The notes beneath the pieces were generated by a model, which saw only the letters and a program-made list of their open reading frames with translations, made no database searches and was not told the origin of the DNA. From Brevibacterium siliguriense (GTDB taxonomy: Bacteria; Actinomycetota; Actinomycetes; Actinomycetales; Brevibacteriaceae), in contig NZ_LT629766.1 of the NCBI RefSeq assembly GCF_900105315.1, forward strand, positions 1,364,001 to 1,428,000: a DNA stretch of 64,000 nucleotides, read 5' to 3'. A program made the translations under genes and the position numbers. Of the stretch, positions 1-8,805 are shown in pieces; position 1 is the stretch's first letter, and each line of letters starts with the position of its first letter.

Positions 1-86
1 CGGAGTGAGAGGACCGAGCGGGCCCAACGCCGCTGGCCGCGGCGCTCTTCGGACACGGCCCCTAGGGTGAGCGTGTGCAATAGGGG

Positions 87-1358
87 TCAGCTGCTCGCAG
101 TACGGCGGGAACGAGCCCACAGCAGCACAGGAATGAGCACGAGAGCGAGGGTACCGCCGCTCAGCGACAGCACCTGGAAGCTGGAAGCCGACATGACAAC
201 GCCGGACATCGCGCCGCCTCCGGCTCCGGCCAAAGCGATGAGCACATCGATGGTGCCCTGGGTGCGAGCACGGTTCTGCGGTACCGTGGCATCGACGACG
301 AGCGCGGTGCCGGAGACGAGACCGAAATTCCATCCGAGACCGAGCAGCACCAGCGCGAGGATCAGCAGACCCAGTGAGTCAGCCGGTGCGGTCGCCGCGA
401 ACACTCCTGCCAACAGAAGTGTCACTCCTGAGGCGATGACCATTGGGGTGCGTCCGAGTCGATCCACCAACGTGCCGGTGACCAAGGACGGCAGCCACAT
501 CGCCCCGACATGAAGGCCGATCACGAGGCCCACGGCTGCCATCTCATGATCGTGGGCGCGCATGTGCACCGGTGTCATCGTCATGATGGCGACCATCACC
601 ACTTGGGTCAGAACCATCACCGTGGCACCCAGGTAGGCGTTGATTCCGACTTTCGGCGTCACTTCATTGGCGTCATCACCCGACTTCTTGACAGTGGAGT
701 CGGCGGCGATGCGCCGGGCCAACAGGAAGGGATCCGGCCGGAGGAAGACGAACAGCACCACACCTGCGGCAGCATAGGCGACCGCGGCAAGGATGAAGGG
801 GCCGGCCAGAGCCGGTGCCCCGAGCGAGGTGGCGAAGGTGCCCAGCGGGTCGATCAGATTCGGGCCCGCGACGGCACCGATGGTGGTTGCGACCATGGCC
901 ATGCTGGTGCCGAACCCGCGTCTGTTCGCCGGTGCCAGATCGCCTCCGGCATACCTCGCCTGCAGGTTCGTGGCGGTGCCGGAGCCATAGACGAACAGCG
1001 AGATGAACAGCAGTGGCACGCTGTCGGAGACGGCGGCGAGCACGACGCCGAGAGCCCCGATTCCACCGGCGATGAACCCGTAGGCCAGTCCCATGCGCCG
1101 TCCGAATCGCTGCGTGGAATGTCCCACCAGGTAGGCGGCCAGCGCCGAGCCGAGGGTGAAGAGTCCAGTGGGGAGCCCGGAAAGGGCGTCGGAACCGAGC
1201 ATGTCCTGAGCCAGCAGCGCACCCACCGAGATGCCTGCGGCGAGCCCGGAACCCCCGAGGATTTGGCTGAGGATGACGACGGTCAGGGTCCGCTTGTGGA
1301 CTCGGGCCGTCTCGGCGGCTGTCACTTCCGCGATTGGTTCAGTTTCAAGCGATGCCAA
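87..1358 (-). CDS. MFS transporter (drug or metabolite exporter type)
   Basis: A 423-residue polytopic protein with the length and twelve-helix hydrophobic pattern of the major facilitator superfamily. Transmembrane segments begin near residue 25, and the charged loop G-R-R/F-G-R-R near residue 85 matches the MFS loop 2-3 signature; a second V-D-R-L-G-R-T loop is present near residue 300. The start is TTG at 1358, preceded by AAGG six bases upstream. It overlaps the end of the ArsR-rhodanese gene by 14 bases, so the two are translationally coupled and the transporter is probably controlled by that regulator. Substrate is unknown; the pairing with a rhodanese-type sensor would fit export of a sulfur or thiol-reactive compound, which is inference. 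Confidence 0.85.
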   Translation of the reverse strand: MASLETEPIAEVTAAETARVHKRTLTVVILSQILGGSGLAAGISVGALLAQDMLGSDALSGLPTGLFTLGSALAAYLVGHSTQRFGRRMGLAYGFIAGGIGALGVVLAAVSDSVPLLFISLFVYGSGTATNLQARYAGGDLAPANRRGFGTSMAMVATTIGAVAGPNLIDPLGTFATSLGAPALAGPFILAAVAYAAAGVVLFVFLRPDPFLLARRIAADSTVKKSGDDANEVTPKVGINAYLGATVMVLTQVVMVAIMTMTPVHMRAHDHEMAAVGLVIGLHVGAMWLPSLVTGTLVDRLGRTPMVIASGVTLLLAGVFAATAPADSLGLLILALVLLGLGWNFGLVSGTALVVDATVPQNRARTQGTIDVLIALAGAGGGAMSGVVMSASSFQVLSLSGGTLALVLIPVLLWARSRRTASS

Positions 1359-2010
1359 GGTCGACCTTCTTATCAGCGCGCCACTCCACGATGCCCTCGG
1401 CCATGGCCATTGCCTCGATTTCGTAGTCTCTCAACAGTGCAGCCGCTTCGGTTGCCAGTCGGCACAGCTCGCCGCGACAGTAGACGGCGATCTCTTTGTC
1501 CTTGGGGATCTCGTCGATGCGGTCGATAAGCTGATCCAGCGGCACCGAAACCGCGCCGGGGAAATGTCCTTCCTGGTACTCATCGAGAGGTCGTACGTCG
1601 ATGATGTACATACTTGATGTCACCTCTGCCGGTGCGATCACCGGAACCCCGCCATCGGGTCGGCCCATATAGTCGTCAAGAGCATCGCGCAACCGCGGAT
1701 AGCGACTGAGTGCCACTCGTTTGGCCGCCGTGTAGAGCTGTGCAACGTCATCACCGCTGAGCTTGTAGTTGATCGTGGTGCGTTCGCGACGTTTGCTCAC
1801 CAGGCCGGCACGGTTCAGCGTCTGGAGATGCGCCGAAGTCGTGGTCATCGCCATCCCCGTCAGCCGAGCCAGTTCTTCAACAGAGTGTTCTCCCTGGGCC
1901 ATGAGTTCCATCAATTCCAGTCTTCGACCGTTGGCGATCGCTTTGACTGCTTCGGCGAAGACTTCGAAAACTGTGGAGCGTTCAGGTAGTTGTCTATTCC
2001 ATGCATCCAT
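1345..2010 (-). CDS. ArsR-family regulator fused to a rhodanese domain
   Basis: 221 residues. Residues about 10-90 form an ArsR-type winged helix (EELARLTGMAMTTTSAHLQ is the recognition region). Residues about 125-215 form a rhodanese domain containing the catalytic-loop sequence YCRGELCR, so the active cysteine and a second cysteine three residues on are present. Such fusions couple DNA binding to sulfane-sulfur or thiol chemistry in known ArsR-rhodanese proteins. The start ATG lies inside a palindrome (1995-2016), and there is no obvious ribosome binding site, so a leaderless or nearly leaderless transcript with autoregulation is plausible. The gene is first in an operon with the downstream MFS transporter. 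Confidence 0.88.
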   Translation of the reverse strand: MDAWNRQLPERSTVFEVFAEAVKAIANGRRLELMELMAQGEHSVEELARLTGMAMTTTSAHLQTLNRAGLVSKRRERTTINYKLSGDDVAQLYTAAKRVALSRYPRLRDALDDYMGRPDGGVPVIAPAEVTSSMYIIDVRPLDEYQEGHFPGAVSVPLDQLIDRIDEIPKDKEIAVYCRGELCRLATEAAALLRDYEIEAMAMAEGIVEWRADKKVDLGIA

Positions 2011-2016
2011 GGAATA
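1995..2016. promoter_or_regulatory. Palindrome across the ArsR-rhodanese start codon
   Basis: TATTCCATG and CATGGAATA are perfect 9-base inverted arms separated by CATC. The ATG of the regulator is part of the right arm on the minus strand. AT-rich inverted repeats of this size are typical ArsR-family operators, so autoregulation is the likely role. Part of the palindrome is coding, so chance symmetry cannot be excluded. Confidence 0.5.
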
Positions 2017-2120
2017 TGAGTATAGAGGTGAAATTGCTTTTGATCAACCGAATCGATTCGGGGTCTTTTTCGGTCTGGATTCATAGCGAGGCGTTACGGG
2101 GGCGGAGGGCTGGCGCTGTG

Positions 2121-2163
2121 GCGGAGAGGGACCTGGCCGAAGGGTTGTCAGGTCCCTCTCCGC
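2121..2163. terminator. Strong hairpin between dsbA1 and the ArsR gene
   Basis: GCGGAGAGGGACCTG (2121-2135) pairs perfectly with CAGGTCCCTCTCCGC (2149-2163) around a 13-base loop. It lies just beyond the stop of the leftward DsbA-like gene, so it probably terminates that operon. There is no clear T run, as is common for actinobacterial terminators. Confidence 0.7.
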
Positions 2164-2196
2164 GTCTCCCGATCTGGGGGTGCCGCCGATGGCAGC

Positions 2197-2931
2197 CTAT
2201 GGCGGCCGGTTCCCGCCGTCTATGTCTCCTGCGGCGAGCAGTGCGTCGTCGACGGCCGTGACGAACTCCTCGGTCGGTTGTGCACCTATAATCGGATTAC
2301 CGCCGATGATGAAGGCCGGCGTACTGGGGGTGCCCAGGGAATACCCCTCTTCGGCGGTGGCGTCGGAGTCCTCTTGGGCTTCGTCGGAGTTCAGGTCCGC
2401 TTCGAACTGTTCGGAGTCGAGGCCCAGATCTGCGGCCAGGGACACGAGTGAGTCCTCATCGAGTTCAGATTTCGACCGATGCTTCCCATCTTTGAGCATA
2501 GCGTTGTGGAAATCCCAGTAGGAGTCTTGCAGGCTGGCGGCGTAGCCAGCGCGAGTGACTCGTTCTGATTCCTCTCCGAAGATGGCGATTTCGCGCAATT
2601 CGATCCTCAGTTCTCCGTCGTCGACGTAGTCCATCATGGTCGGCAGAGTGTCATGGCTCCAGGAAGCGCAGAACGGGCATTGGAAGTCGGAGAACATGAC
2701 GATAACGACCGGTGCATCGACATCGCCACCGGAGCGAGTGTCATTGTCGATTCGGTGTTCGACGAACGATAGGTCGACTTCGTCGGTGCTCGTTCCGGAC
2801 TCGCCTTTGGCTGCGGCCTCGGTCTCCGACCCACCTTGAGCTGCGGCCTGTGTGTCGGCTGCGTCGTCGGGTGAGCCACGGTTGATAATAATCACGGCGA
2901 CGAGGACTGCGGCGAGGGCGATGACCTCCAA
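2197..2931 (-). CDS. Membrane-anchored DsbA-like thioredoxin-fold protein 1 (5' end uncertain)
   Basis: About 244 residues: an N-terminal membrane anchor, an acidic Gly/Ser-rich linker to about residue 65, then a DsbA-type thioredoxin fold with active site CPFC (residues 85-88 from the TTG start) and the cis-proline element STPAF. It acts outside the membrane in disulfide exchange. It is closest to the protein at 47933-48652, sharing the linker sequence VDLSFVEHR. The TTG at 2931 is the only usable start in frame but has no ribosome binding site. The frame stays open upstream and encodes a match to the N-terminus of the paralogue (RGPITWFAPL), so the true start is lost or displaced by a frameshift. 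It lies downstream of a CcdA gene. Confidence 0.8.
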   Translation of the reverse strand: MEVIALAAVLVAVIIINRGSPDDAADTQAAAQGGSETEAAAKGESGTSTDEVDLSFVEHRIDNDTRSGGDVDAPVVIVMFSDFQCPFCASWSHDTLPTMMDYVDDGELRIELREIAIFGEESERVTRAGYAASLQDSYWDFHNAMLKDGKHRSKSELDEDSLVSLAADLGLDSEQFEADLNSDEAQEDSDATAEEGYSLGTPSTPAFIIGGNPIIGAQPTEEFVTAVDDALLAAGDIDGGNRPP

Positions 2932-3099
2932 TGGCGCAAACCAGGTGATGGGGCCGCGAGTAGAGCTGGGCGCGGATTTCTCCTGGGAGGGATTCGGTGA
3001 ACGTGTGAGGGCGGGCTCGGTACGGAGTGCTGGTGATTGGCGAGCCTGGTGTACTGAGGTGCATTGTGGGCGAGTGCAGGGGGTGTTGCGCTTTCCGCC

Positions 3100-4059
3100 T
3101 CAGAGGTCTTCGGGGGCCTCTGTCGATGACTGCTGTCGGCGGCGCGCGGAGGCGGTGTCTGCTCGAGCGGATTTGTCCGCGTCAGTGACGTTGTCCGAAT
3201 CTGCGGCAGAATCGCTGCCCGTGAGTGTGGTGCGAAGCTTTCGTCGGCTGACGAAGAACCACAGCCCGATGGTGATCGCTGCGATCGCAATCACGGTGAT
3301 GACGTCGACGATCGGTGACGAGAAGGCTCCGACCGATTCCTGCATTGCCGAAAGCGTCGTCGTCGAAATGGGTGAGTGCACCGACACGAGACCGTTGGTC
3401 GTCCAGAAGATGATGCCGACGGCGACCATGAGGGCGCTGGTGATCATCGAGGCCGTGTGGAAGTCCCTGCCGAGGAACCGGAAGGACCGTCCTCTCAGCA
3501 CTGTGCGCATACGCGGGCCCATCCGGCGCCACAGTGCCGCGATGACCAGGAGTGGAGCGACCATTCCGGCGCCGTAGATGGCCAGCATGGCCCCGCCGGC
3601 CATGATGTCGCCCCGGGCTGCGGCCAGAGTGAGGACGGCGCCGAGTATGGGGCCAGCGCACATGCCGGCGACCCCGCTGGTCGCTCCCAGCAGGAAGGTC
3701 TTCATCCACCCTGTCGCGCTGGCGGCGCGATTGCGGGCGGAGTCGGCACCGGGGAGCATGCGTGCGGGGTCGAACCCGAATCCTAGGAACTGCAGGGCGC
3801 CGAGGGCGATGAGGACCACCGATGCGGTCACGACGATCACCGCGCGATGCGTCGTGAAGAGCATTCCCAGGCTGCCGGCGCCCATGCCCAGGGGGATGAG
3901 CACGAGCAGCATGCCGATATAGAAGATCAATCCATGCAGCAGCAGGCGCGGTCCAGCACCCACTGTCGAGCCGAAGAACGCCGGTAAGAGCAATGCGGCG
4001 CAGGGGCTGAGAAGCGCGAGTGCACCACCGATGAATGCGCTGAGAAAACCTATGTCCAC
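3100..4059 (-). CDS. ccdA: CcdA/DsbD-type thiol-reductant membrane transporter 1
   Basis: 319 residues with six predicted transmembrane helices. The N-terminus (FLSAFIGGALALLSPCAALL) and the later segment GVAGMCAGPILGAVLT carry the paired Pro/Cys motifs of the CcdA/DsbD core (LSPCAALLLP and MCAGPIL), the cysteines that pass electrons from cytoplasmic thioredoxin to extracytoplasmic thiol proteins. The C-terminal 40 residues are charged and probably cytoplasmic. It is nearly collinear with the paralogue at 44904-45875. The flanking DsbA-like genes on both sides are the likely redox partners. The intergenic region upstream (4060-4295) contains two BlaI-type palindromes shared with the divergent DsbA gene. 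Confidence 0.9.
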   Translation of the reverse strand: MDIGFLSAFIGGALALLSPCAALLLPAFFGSTVGAGPRLLLHGLIFYIGMLLVLIPLGMGAGSLGMLFTTHRAVIVVTASVVLIALGALQFLGFGFDPARMLPGADSARNRAASATGWMKTFLLGATSGVAGMCAGPILGAVLTLAAARGDIMAGGAMLAIYGAGMVAPLLVIAALWRRMGPRMRTVLRGRSFRFLGRDFHTASMITSALMVAVGIIFWTTNGLVSVHSPISTTTLSAMQESVGAFSSPIVDVITVIAIAAITIGLWFFVSRRKLRTTLTGSDSAADSDNVTDADKSARADTASARRRQQSSTEAPEDL

Positions 4060-4225
4060 TATGTTCCTTTTCTGCCTTGCGTTGTGGCAACCGTGTCGCC
4101 CCCGGGCCCCGGCGACGGATTGAGCGGCACATCGGCTGCTGCGAGGGATTGCCGATGTGAGACGGCGGGTGGATCGCGAGGTGAGGCTGCTGGGCTGCCG
4201 GGTGGGGCGGTCGTTCTGTTCAGAC

Positions 4226-4259
4226 GACTATCTCATATAGTCGACTATCTGGCATAGTA
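4226..4259. promoter_or_regulatory. Tandem BlaI-type operators, locus 1
   Basis: Two directly abutting 17-base palindromes: 4226-4242 (GACTATCTCATATAGTC) and 4243-4259 (GACTATCTGGCATAGTA). Both fit the pattern nACTA-N7-TAGTn found at the second redox locus next to blaI. They sit 37-70 bases before the start of the rightward DsbA-like gene, in the divergent region shared with ccdA. Assignment to BlaI is inference from the shared motif. Confidence 0.7.
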
Positions 4260-4295
4260 ATATCATGAATTGTGCAGATGAAGTGGAGGTTGTCC

Positions 4296-5021
4296 TTGCC
4301 CGCTGACCCCGACAGCAGGCCTCGCTCGGCTTGGTTTGTTCCAGTGACCGTGGCCGTGAGCGCGGCGGTGCTGATCGTCGCGATCGTGATGATGACCGGA
4401 ACGAGCGGATCGACCGGGGAGGAGGCAGATCCGGCTGCGCAGGCGGAAGGCGAGGGTGGGGCGGAGACGAACTTCGCCGAGGCGGAGACTCGGGACGGTG
4501 AGGACCTGTTGGCGGTGGGTCCCGAAGACGCTCCGGTCGTGCTGGTGATGTTCAGCGACTATCAGTGTCCGTACTGCGCGGCGTGGACGGACGAGACTCT
4601 GCCGGCGATGATGGAGCACGTCGAGGATGATGAGCTGAGAATCGAGTGGCGCGACGTCAATGTGTACGGTCCGGCCTCTGAACGATCTGCCCGGGCTTCG
4701 TATGCGGCGGCGCTGCAGGGGCAGTTCCTGGAATACAACAATGCTCTCTTCGCTGACGGGCGGACCCGTACCGAGGCGAATCTCAGCGAGGACAAGCTCA
4801 TCGCCCTGGCCGAAGACCTCGGACTCGCCCCGGAGAGGTTCTCCGAAGATCTGGCCTCTGAAGAGACTGCTGAACTGATCGCTGACAATGAGGACTTCGC
4901 TATCGACCTGGGCATCACTGCCACGCCGGTGTTCGTGATGGGTGGGCAGCCGATCATCGGCGGACAGCCGACGAGCCAATTCGAGACCGCATTCGACAGT
5001 GCTTTCGATGCTGCGCAGTGA
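4296..5021 (+). CDS. Membrane-anchored DsbA-like thioredoxin-fold protein 2
   Basis: About 241 residues from the TTG start at 4296, which has GGAGG six bases upstream; an ATG at 4278 and a GTG at 4272 are in frame but have no such site. A short basic N-terminus leads into one transmembrane segment (residues 12-33), an acidic Ala/Gly linker, and a DsbA fold with CPYC at residues 91-94 and a cis-proline in TPVF. It probably oxidises or isomerises cysteines of exported proteins. The next gene (CopD-CtaG fusion) begins before this one ends, so the two are coupled. Tandem BlaI-type operators lie directly upstream. Confidence 0.88.
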   Translation: MPADPDSRPRSAWFVPVTVAVSAAVLIVAIVMMTGTSGSTGEEADPAAQAEGEGGAETNFAEAETRDGEDLLAVGPEDAPVVLVMFSDYQCPYCAAWTDETLPAMMEHVEDDELRIEWRDVNVYGPASERSARASYAAALQGQFLEYNNALFADGRTRTEANLSEDKLIALAEDLGLAPERFSEDLASEETAELIADNEDFAIDLGITATPVFVMGGQPIIGGQPTSQFETAFDSAFDAAQ

Positions 5022-7083
5022 TGGCCGGGCGCAGGAGCAGACTCCCCTGAATCGGACCGGCGCAGACGAAGCGGCAGCCCGATTGCCGACTCTCATCGTC
5101 GTAGTTGTCGCCATGGCCGCTGTGTCTCTTGCGGTGGCAGTGCGAACGGGAGCGTATCTCGGCCCGGAGGCCTACACGTCGATCGCGCGCGAGTTCCCCG
5201 GATCGGCTGTGGCGACGGCCGCAGCAGTGCTGCGTTCGGTGGCTGAGATGTTCTCAGTCCTGTCTCTGGGCACCCTAACGCTGGGGCTGATGTTCATTTC
5301 GCGGACGCGTAGCCTAGGGTGGTCGAGCGCGAGTCACTCGGTTCGAGGCATGCTGCGGATCTTCAGCGCAGTGTGGTCCACGACGGCTTTGATCCTGATC
5401 GTCGTGGATGCCCTGAACACCAATGGCACGTCCTTTTCGGCGTTGGGCGGTCCGAGTCAGTTGTGGTTCGCGTTGACGGCGACTTTCTACGCTCGGGCTT
5501 GGCTCATCGTCTTCGGTGCCGCGTTCCTGGTCTTCGTCGTCTCGATGTTTGCTGAGAGCTGGGCCGCACACGCGTTCGCCCTGGGCGTCGGATCGGTCTC
5601 AGTCCTCGCGCCGGTAGTCATCTCGCAGGTGCTCGTCGGACCCAACCACGATCTGGCTGAGGACGCCGCCATGATCCAGACTCCTGTGATCGCCGTGACC
5701 CTGGGTGCCGCTGTCACTGCGGTGTTCGTGGAGCTTCTTCATCCCCGAATCGGTCTTCTTCGGCGACTGGCTCGATCATGGATGCTGTGGCTGGGAATCC
5801 TCGTCATCGTCGACTTCGACATCGTGATCACCTGGTTCAAGCTGGCCGGGCAGACCTTGTCAGGGTCGATCACCGGCTGGCAGATGCTGATCAGGTGGGT
5901 CGGGCTGGCCGTCATCGTCATCGGATTGCTGCGTGCGCGATCGGGTCGAAGTCCTTGGGCTATAGGGGCCGTATTGGTCGGGTTCACCGGTTGGTCCGCG
6001 ATGACAGCGGCCATGACCCTGGCTCCTTCGCCTAACTACTTTGCGCAGACTCGGACCATTGAAGTCTTCCTCGGCTATGCCGTCGACGCTGCACCTGAAT
6101 TCCTCACCTTGCTTTCGGCCTGGCGGATCGACCTGCTGATGACCACCATCGCCGCTGTGGCGATGATCGCCTATGGCGTCGGCAGACAGACGATTCGCCG
6201 TCGTGGTGAGACCTGGCCGTTGCTGCATACGGTGTCCTGGATGGCCGGGTGGGTGACCGCAATCGCAGTCACCTCGTCGGGAGTGGGCAAGTATTCCACC
6301 GCTGACTTCGGTCTGCACATGGTTGTTCACATGGTGTTGAACATGATCGTTCCGATCTTGCTTGTCCTGGGAGGACCTCTGAGCCTGCTGCAGCAGGCGA
6401 CAGCAGGTTCCGGTCGAGTCGCTCTGCAGATCCATGCGCGCATTGAGGCGTTGATCATGTGGAGATGGACGAAGTTCCTCCTGCATCCGCTACTCGTCTT
6501 CGTCGTCTACGTCTCGTCACTGTACATTCTCTATCTCACGCCTGTGTTCGGCAGTCTCGTGCAGTACCACTTCGGCCATCAGCTGATGAATGTCAGTGTG
6601 CTCATCATCGGCTGTGCGTTCTTCTCCCTCGTCGTCGGCATCGACCGGCTTCCGGCGGAGCTGCCGCAGCTCGGCAGACTCGGCTTCCTGCTTGCCGCAA
6701 TGCCGTTTCACGCCTTCTTCGGAATCGTGCTCACGACCGCTCAGATCCCTGTGGCCCAGAACTTCTATCGTTCGATCGACCTGGACTGGTTGGACATCTC
6801 CGGCGCACAAGCTGTCGCCGGGGTCGCCGTTTGGGCCGGCGGTCAGCTGCCGCTGTTGGCCGCCGTCATCATCTTGGCAGTGCGGTGGACTCGACAGGAC
6901 GGGAGGGCCGATTCGCGAGCCGACGATGTCCGGCGTCTGCACGGCGAGCGTGATGCTTATGGCGACGCGCTCGCCCGTTTGGCCCGTCGCGGGGCAGGCG
7001 CCCCAACTGGTCGCAGGGGATCAGCCAGCGATGCCACGGCATCTCAGCAGGCCGGAGCGCTGCAGGATCACGATGCTCTCTGA
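5008..7083 (+). CDS. CopD - cytochrome c oxidase assembly (CtaG) fusion membrane protein
   Basis: About 691 residues with some fifteen transmembrane helices. The N-terminal half (to about residue 340) resembles the CopD copper-import domain; the C-terminal half carries the CtaG-type (caa3_CtaG) segment, with conserved histidines in HMVVHMVLNMIVPILLVLGG and in the FHAFFGIVLT helix. CtaG-family proteins help deliver copper to haem-copper oxidase. The last 60 residues are hydrophilic. The ATG at 5008 overlaps the DsbA gene by 14 bases; a GTG at 4999 is an alternative. Placing a copper-handling fusion in an operon with a DsbA-like protein suggests the thiol system keeps copper ligands or CuA cysteines in the right redox state, which is inference. 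Confidence 0.88.
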   Translation: MLRSDGRAQEQTPLNRTGADEAAARLPTLIVVVVAMAAVSLAVAVRTGAYLGPEAYTSIAREFPGSAVATAAAVLRSVAEMFSVLSLGTLTLGLMFISRTRSLGWSSASHSVRGMLRIFSAVWSTTALILIVVDALNTNGTSFSALGGPSQLWFALTATFYARAWLIVFGAAFLVFVVSMFAESWAAHAFALGVGSVSVLAPVVISQVLVGPNHDLAEDAAMIQTPVIAVTLGAAVTAVFVELLHPRIGLLRRLARSWMLWLGILVIVDFDIVITWFKLAGQTLSGSITGWQMLIRWVGLAVIVIGLLRARSGRSPWAIGAVLVGFTGWSAMTAAMTLAPSPNYFAQTRTIEVFLGYAVDAAPEFLTLLSAWRIDLLMTTIAAVAMIAYGVGRQTIRRRGETWPLLHTVSWMAGWVTAIAVTSSGVGKYSTADFGLHMVVHMVLNMIVPILLVLGGPLSLLQQATAGSGRVALQIHARIEALIMWRWTKFLLHPLLVFVVYVSSLYILYLTPVFGSLVQYHFGHQLMNVSVLIIGCAFFSLVVGIDRLPAELPQLGRLGFLLAAMPFHAFFGIVLTTAQIPVAQNFYRSIDLDWLDISGAQAVAGVAVWAGGQLPLLAAVIILAVRWTRQDGRADSRADDVRRLHGERDAYGDALARLARRGAGAPTGRRGSASDATASQQAGALQDHDAL

Positions 7084-7194
7084 ACAAATTCATTGTGACG
7101 CAGATGTGCCGATGCTCGGAACTGGCCGCAACTGGCAACGGCCGCTGCAGGGAGTCTCTAAACTCGAGATTTCATGATTAGGAGCGACCGGATG

Positions 7195-8095
7195 GTGGAC
7201 TGACAGAAGAAAAGTGCTCCTGACCAGGGATAATGGTGTTTGCGAAGACAGCCAGAATCCGTTGGAAACGGAGCACTCTCAGAGTGAAGCCTACCCGCAG
7301 CCATCCTCGCCTGCACATCGATACCGCTCCCAGCAACGCTCTCGGCCAAGCCGGCGGCACCCACAACTTCCTGGGCTTCCTCACCGGGAGGCGCTGTCGT
7401 ACTCGGTGGGGTGGATGCTGCCGGTGACGATGCCAGACCTCTACCACCAGCTGACGAAACTGGACGCGTGGGAACCGACCTATGACACCGATGGTCAACC
7501 CCGTGATGGTGCCGACGTCGCCGAACTCACCGGAACTCTCGATCTCGACGACTGGCCGGAAGGAATGCGACTCGTTGTCCCCCGGGAGAGCCCTCACCCG
7601 GGCGCCCAATTGCGGTTTGACGATGTCGACGGGCACCGTCTGACCGCGTTCGCGACGAACACGAAAGGTAGCTAACTCGCCGATCTGGAAGTCCGACACC
7701 GATCTCGGGCCAGATGTGAGGACCGGATCCGCGTCGCCAAAGACACCGGACTGGTGTATTTCCCGTTCAGGGGATTCGACCAGAATCGGATCTGGTCGGC
7801 CATCGTCGCCCTTGCCGGGGACTTCCAGGCCTGGAGTGGGATGTTGGCATTCGCCGGTCACGAGATTCGTCGGTGGGAGCCGAAGAAGCTGCGCATGCAC
7901 ATCTACACCTTGCCAGCGACGATCGCAAGCACGGCCCGCCGGACGGTGGTGCATGTGAAGAACACGGTCCGCTGGGCGAAGACCATTGTGGCCGGACTCA
8001 ACCGGTTGCGGGACCTGCAGCCCGAGCGACCCTGGACTCGAAAATCATGGTTGGGAGCCAACCCACGAAAAATCGAGGCTAAAGAAGGTTGAGAG
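7195..8095 (+). pseudogene. IS1380-family transposase remnant
   Basis: Residual coding matches an IS1380-type transposase. An N-terminal scrap is read in one frame at about 7272-7360 (TRSHPRLHIDTAPSNALGQAGG); the central catalytic region is deleted; and the C-terminal third is read in another frame from about 7395 to 8092. That part contains DWPEGMRLVVP, HPGAQLRFDDVDGHRLTAFA and FDQNRIWSAIV, which are characteristic of the family. The C-terminal frame also has an in-frame TAA at 7673-7675 where the family has a glutamine codon. The element cannot encode active transposase. It lies between the copper/redox operon and the lower-GC catabolic operon. Confidence 0.8.
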
Positions 8096-8133
8096 TGCAC
8101 TCGTCGGTCTCGGCCCCTCGATCGGAGGTCACG

Positions 8134-8805
8134 TCATCTGTTTGCAAGATGCCTCACCGTGGCTTCGATCTGGTGTACCAGTTCAATGGTGAAATCGCCG
8201 GCTTCAGCTCCGTCGATGACGCGGTGGTCGAAAGTAGTTGTGACATTGGCAATTTTCCTGACCTGGATTGATCCTTCATGGACGGTTGGTCGTTCGAATG
8301 CACGATGCACTCCAATTATTGCCGTCTGTGGCGGATTGATTAATGGAGTAGCTATAATGCCACCGCGTTTTCCGGGGCTGGTGACAGTGATCGTAGCGTT
8401 TTTCATATCGGTCGGTGTCAATGCCTTCTCACGAGCACGAAGGGCAAGATCATCTATGTCCTGTGCAATCTCAACCACGGACTTTTCGTTGGCTGATCGA
8501 ATTACTGGAACGACAAGTCCGTCGTCGGTATCGACGGCTATGCCTACGTTGCAGTAATCGAAGGTGGTCAGTTCCTCACCGTCGAAGTGCGCGTTCAGGT
8601 GGCTGTACTTCCGAATGATGCAAGACGTCGCCGTGACTATCACGGGAAGTAGGCGAGACAGTGGAAGACCACTGACGTCGACTTCATCGATGATATGGAC
8701 CCCGGGGATCTCCGCATGCGACTTCGCCATCTGATTAGCAATAGCTCGTCGCATACCTTGTAGCCGAACGCTTGAATGACCGTGTTGTTCACTCTTGACA
8801 GTCAA
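8134..8805 (-). CDS. 2-oxoacid dehydrogenase E2 acyltransferase catalytic core (no lipoyl domain)
   Basis: About 223 residues covering only the E2 catalytic domain. The acyltransferase signature is complete near the C-terminus: FDHRVIDGAEAGDF, with the catalytic histidine and the DG pair. The family normally carries one or more N-terminal lipoyl domains and a peripheral subunit-binding domain; both are absent here, and a free lipoyl domain is encoded at the other end of the same operon (14920-15162). TTG at 8805 is chosen because GGAGG lies eight bases upstream; ATG at 8811 is too close to it. The gene overlaps the ABC ATPase gene by 17 bases and is last in the operon, next to the IS remnant. 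Confidence 0.85.
   Translation of the reverse strand: MTVKSEQHGHSSVRLQGMRRAIANQMAKSHAEIPGVHIIDEVDVSGLPLSRLLPVIVTATSCIIRKYSHLNAHFDGEELTTFDYCNVGIAVDTDDGLVVPVIRSANEKSVVEIAQDIDDLALRAREKALTPTDMKNATITVTSPGKRGGIIATPLINPPQTAIIGVHRAFERPTVHEGSIQVRKIANVTTTFDHRVIDGAEAGDFTIELVHQIEATVRHLANR

Noticed and set aside
510..1529. A 339-codon plus-strand frame opposite the MFS gene
   Set aside because: Composition is His/Gly-rich shadow of the transporter gene; no start signal or family.
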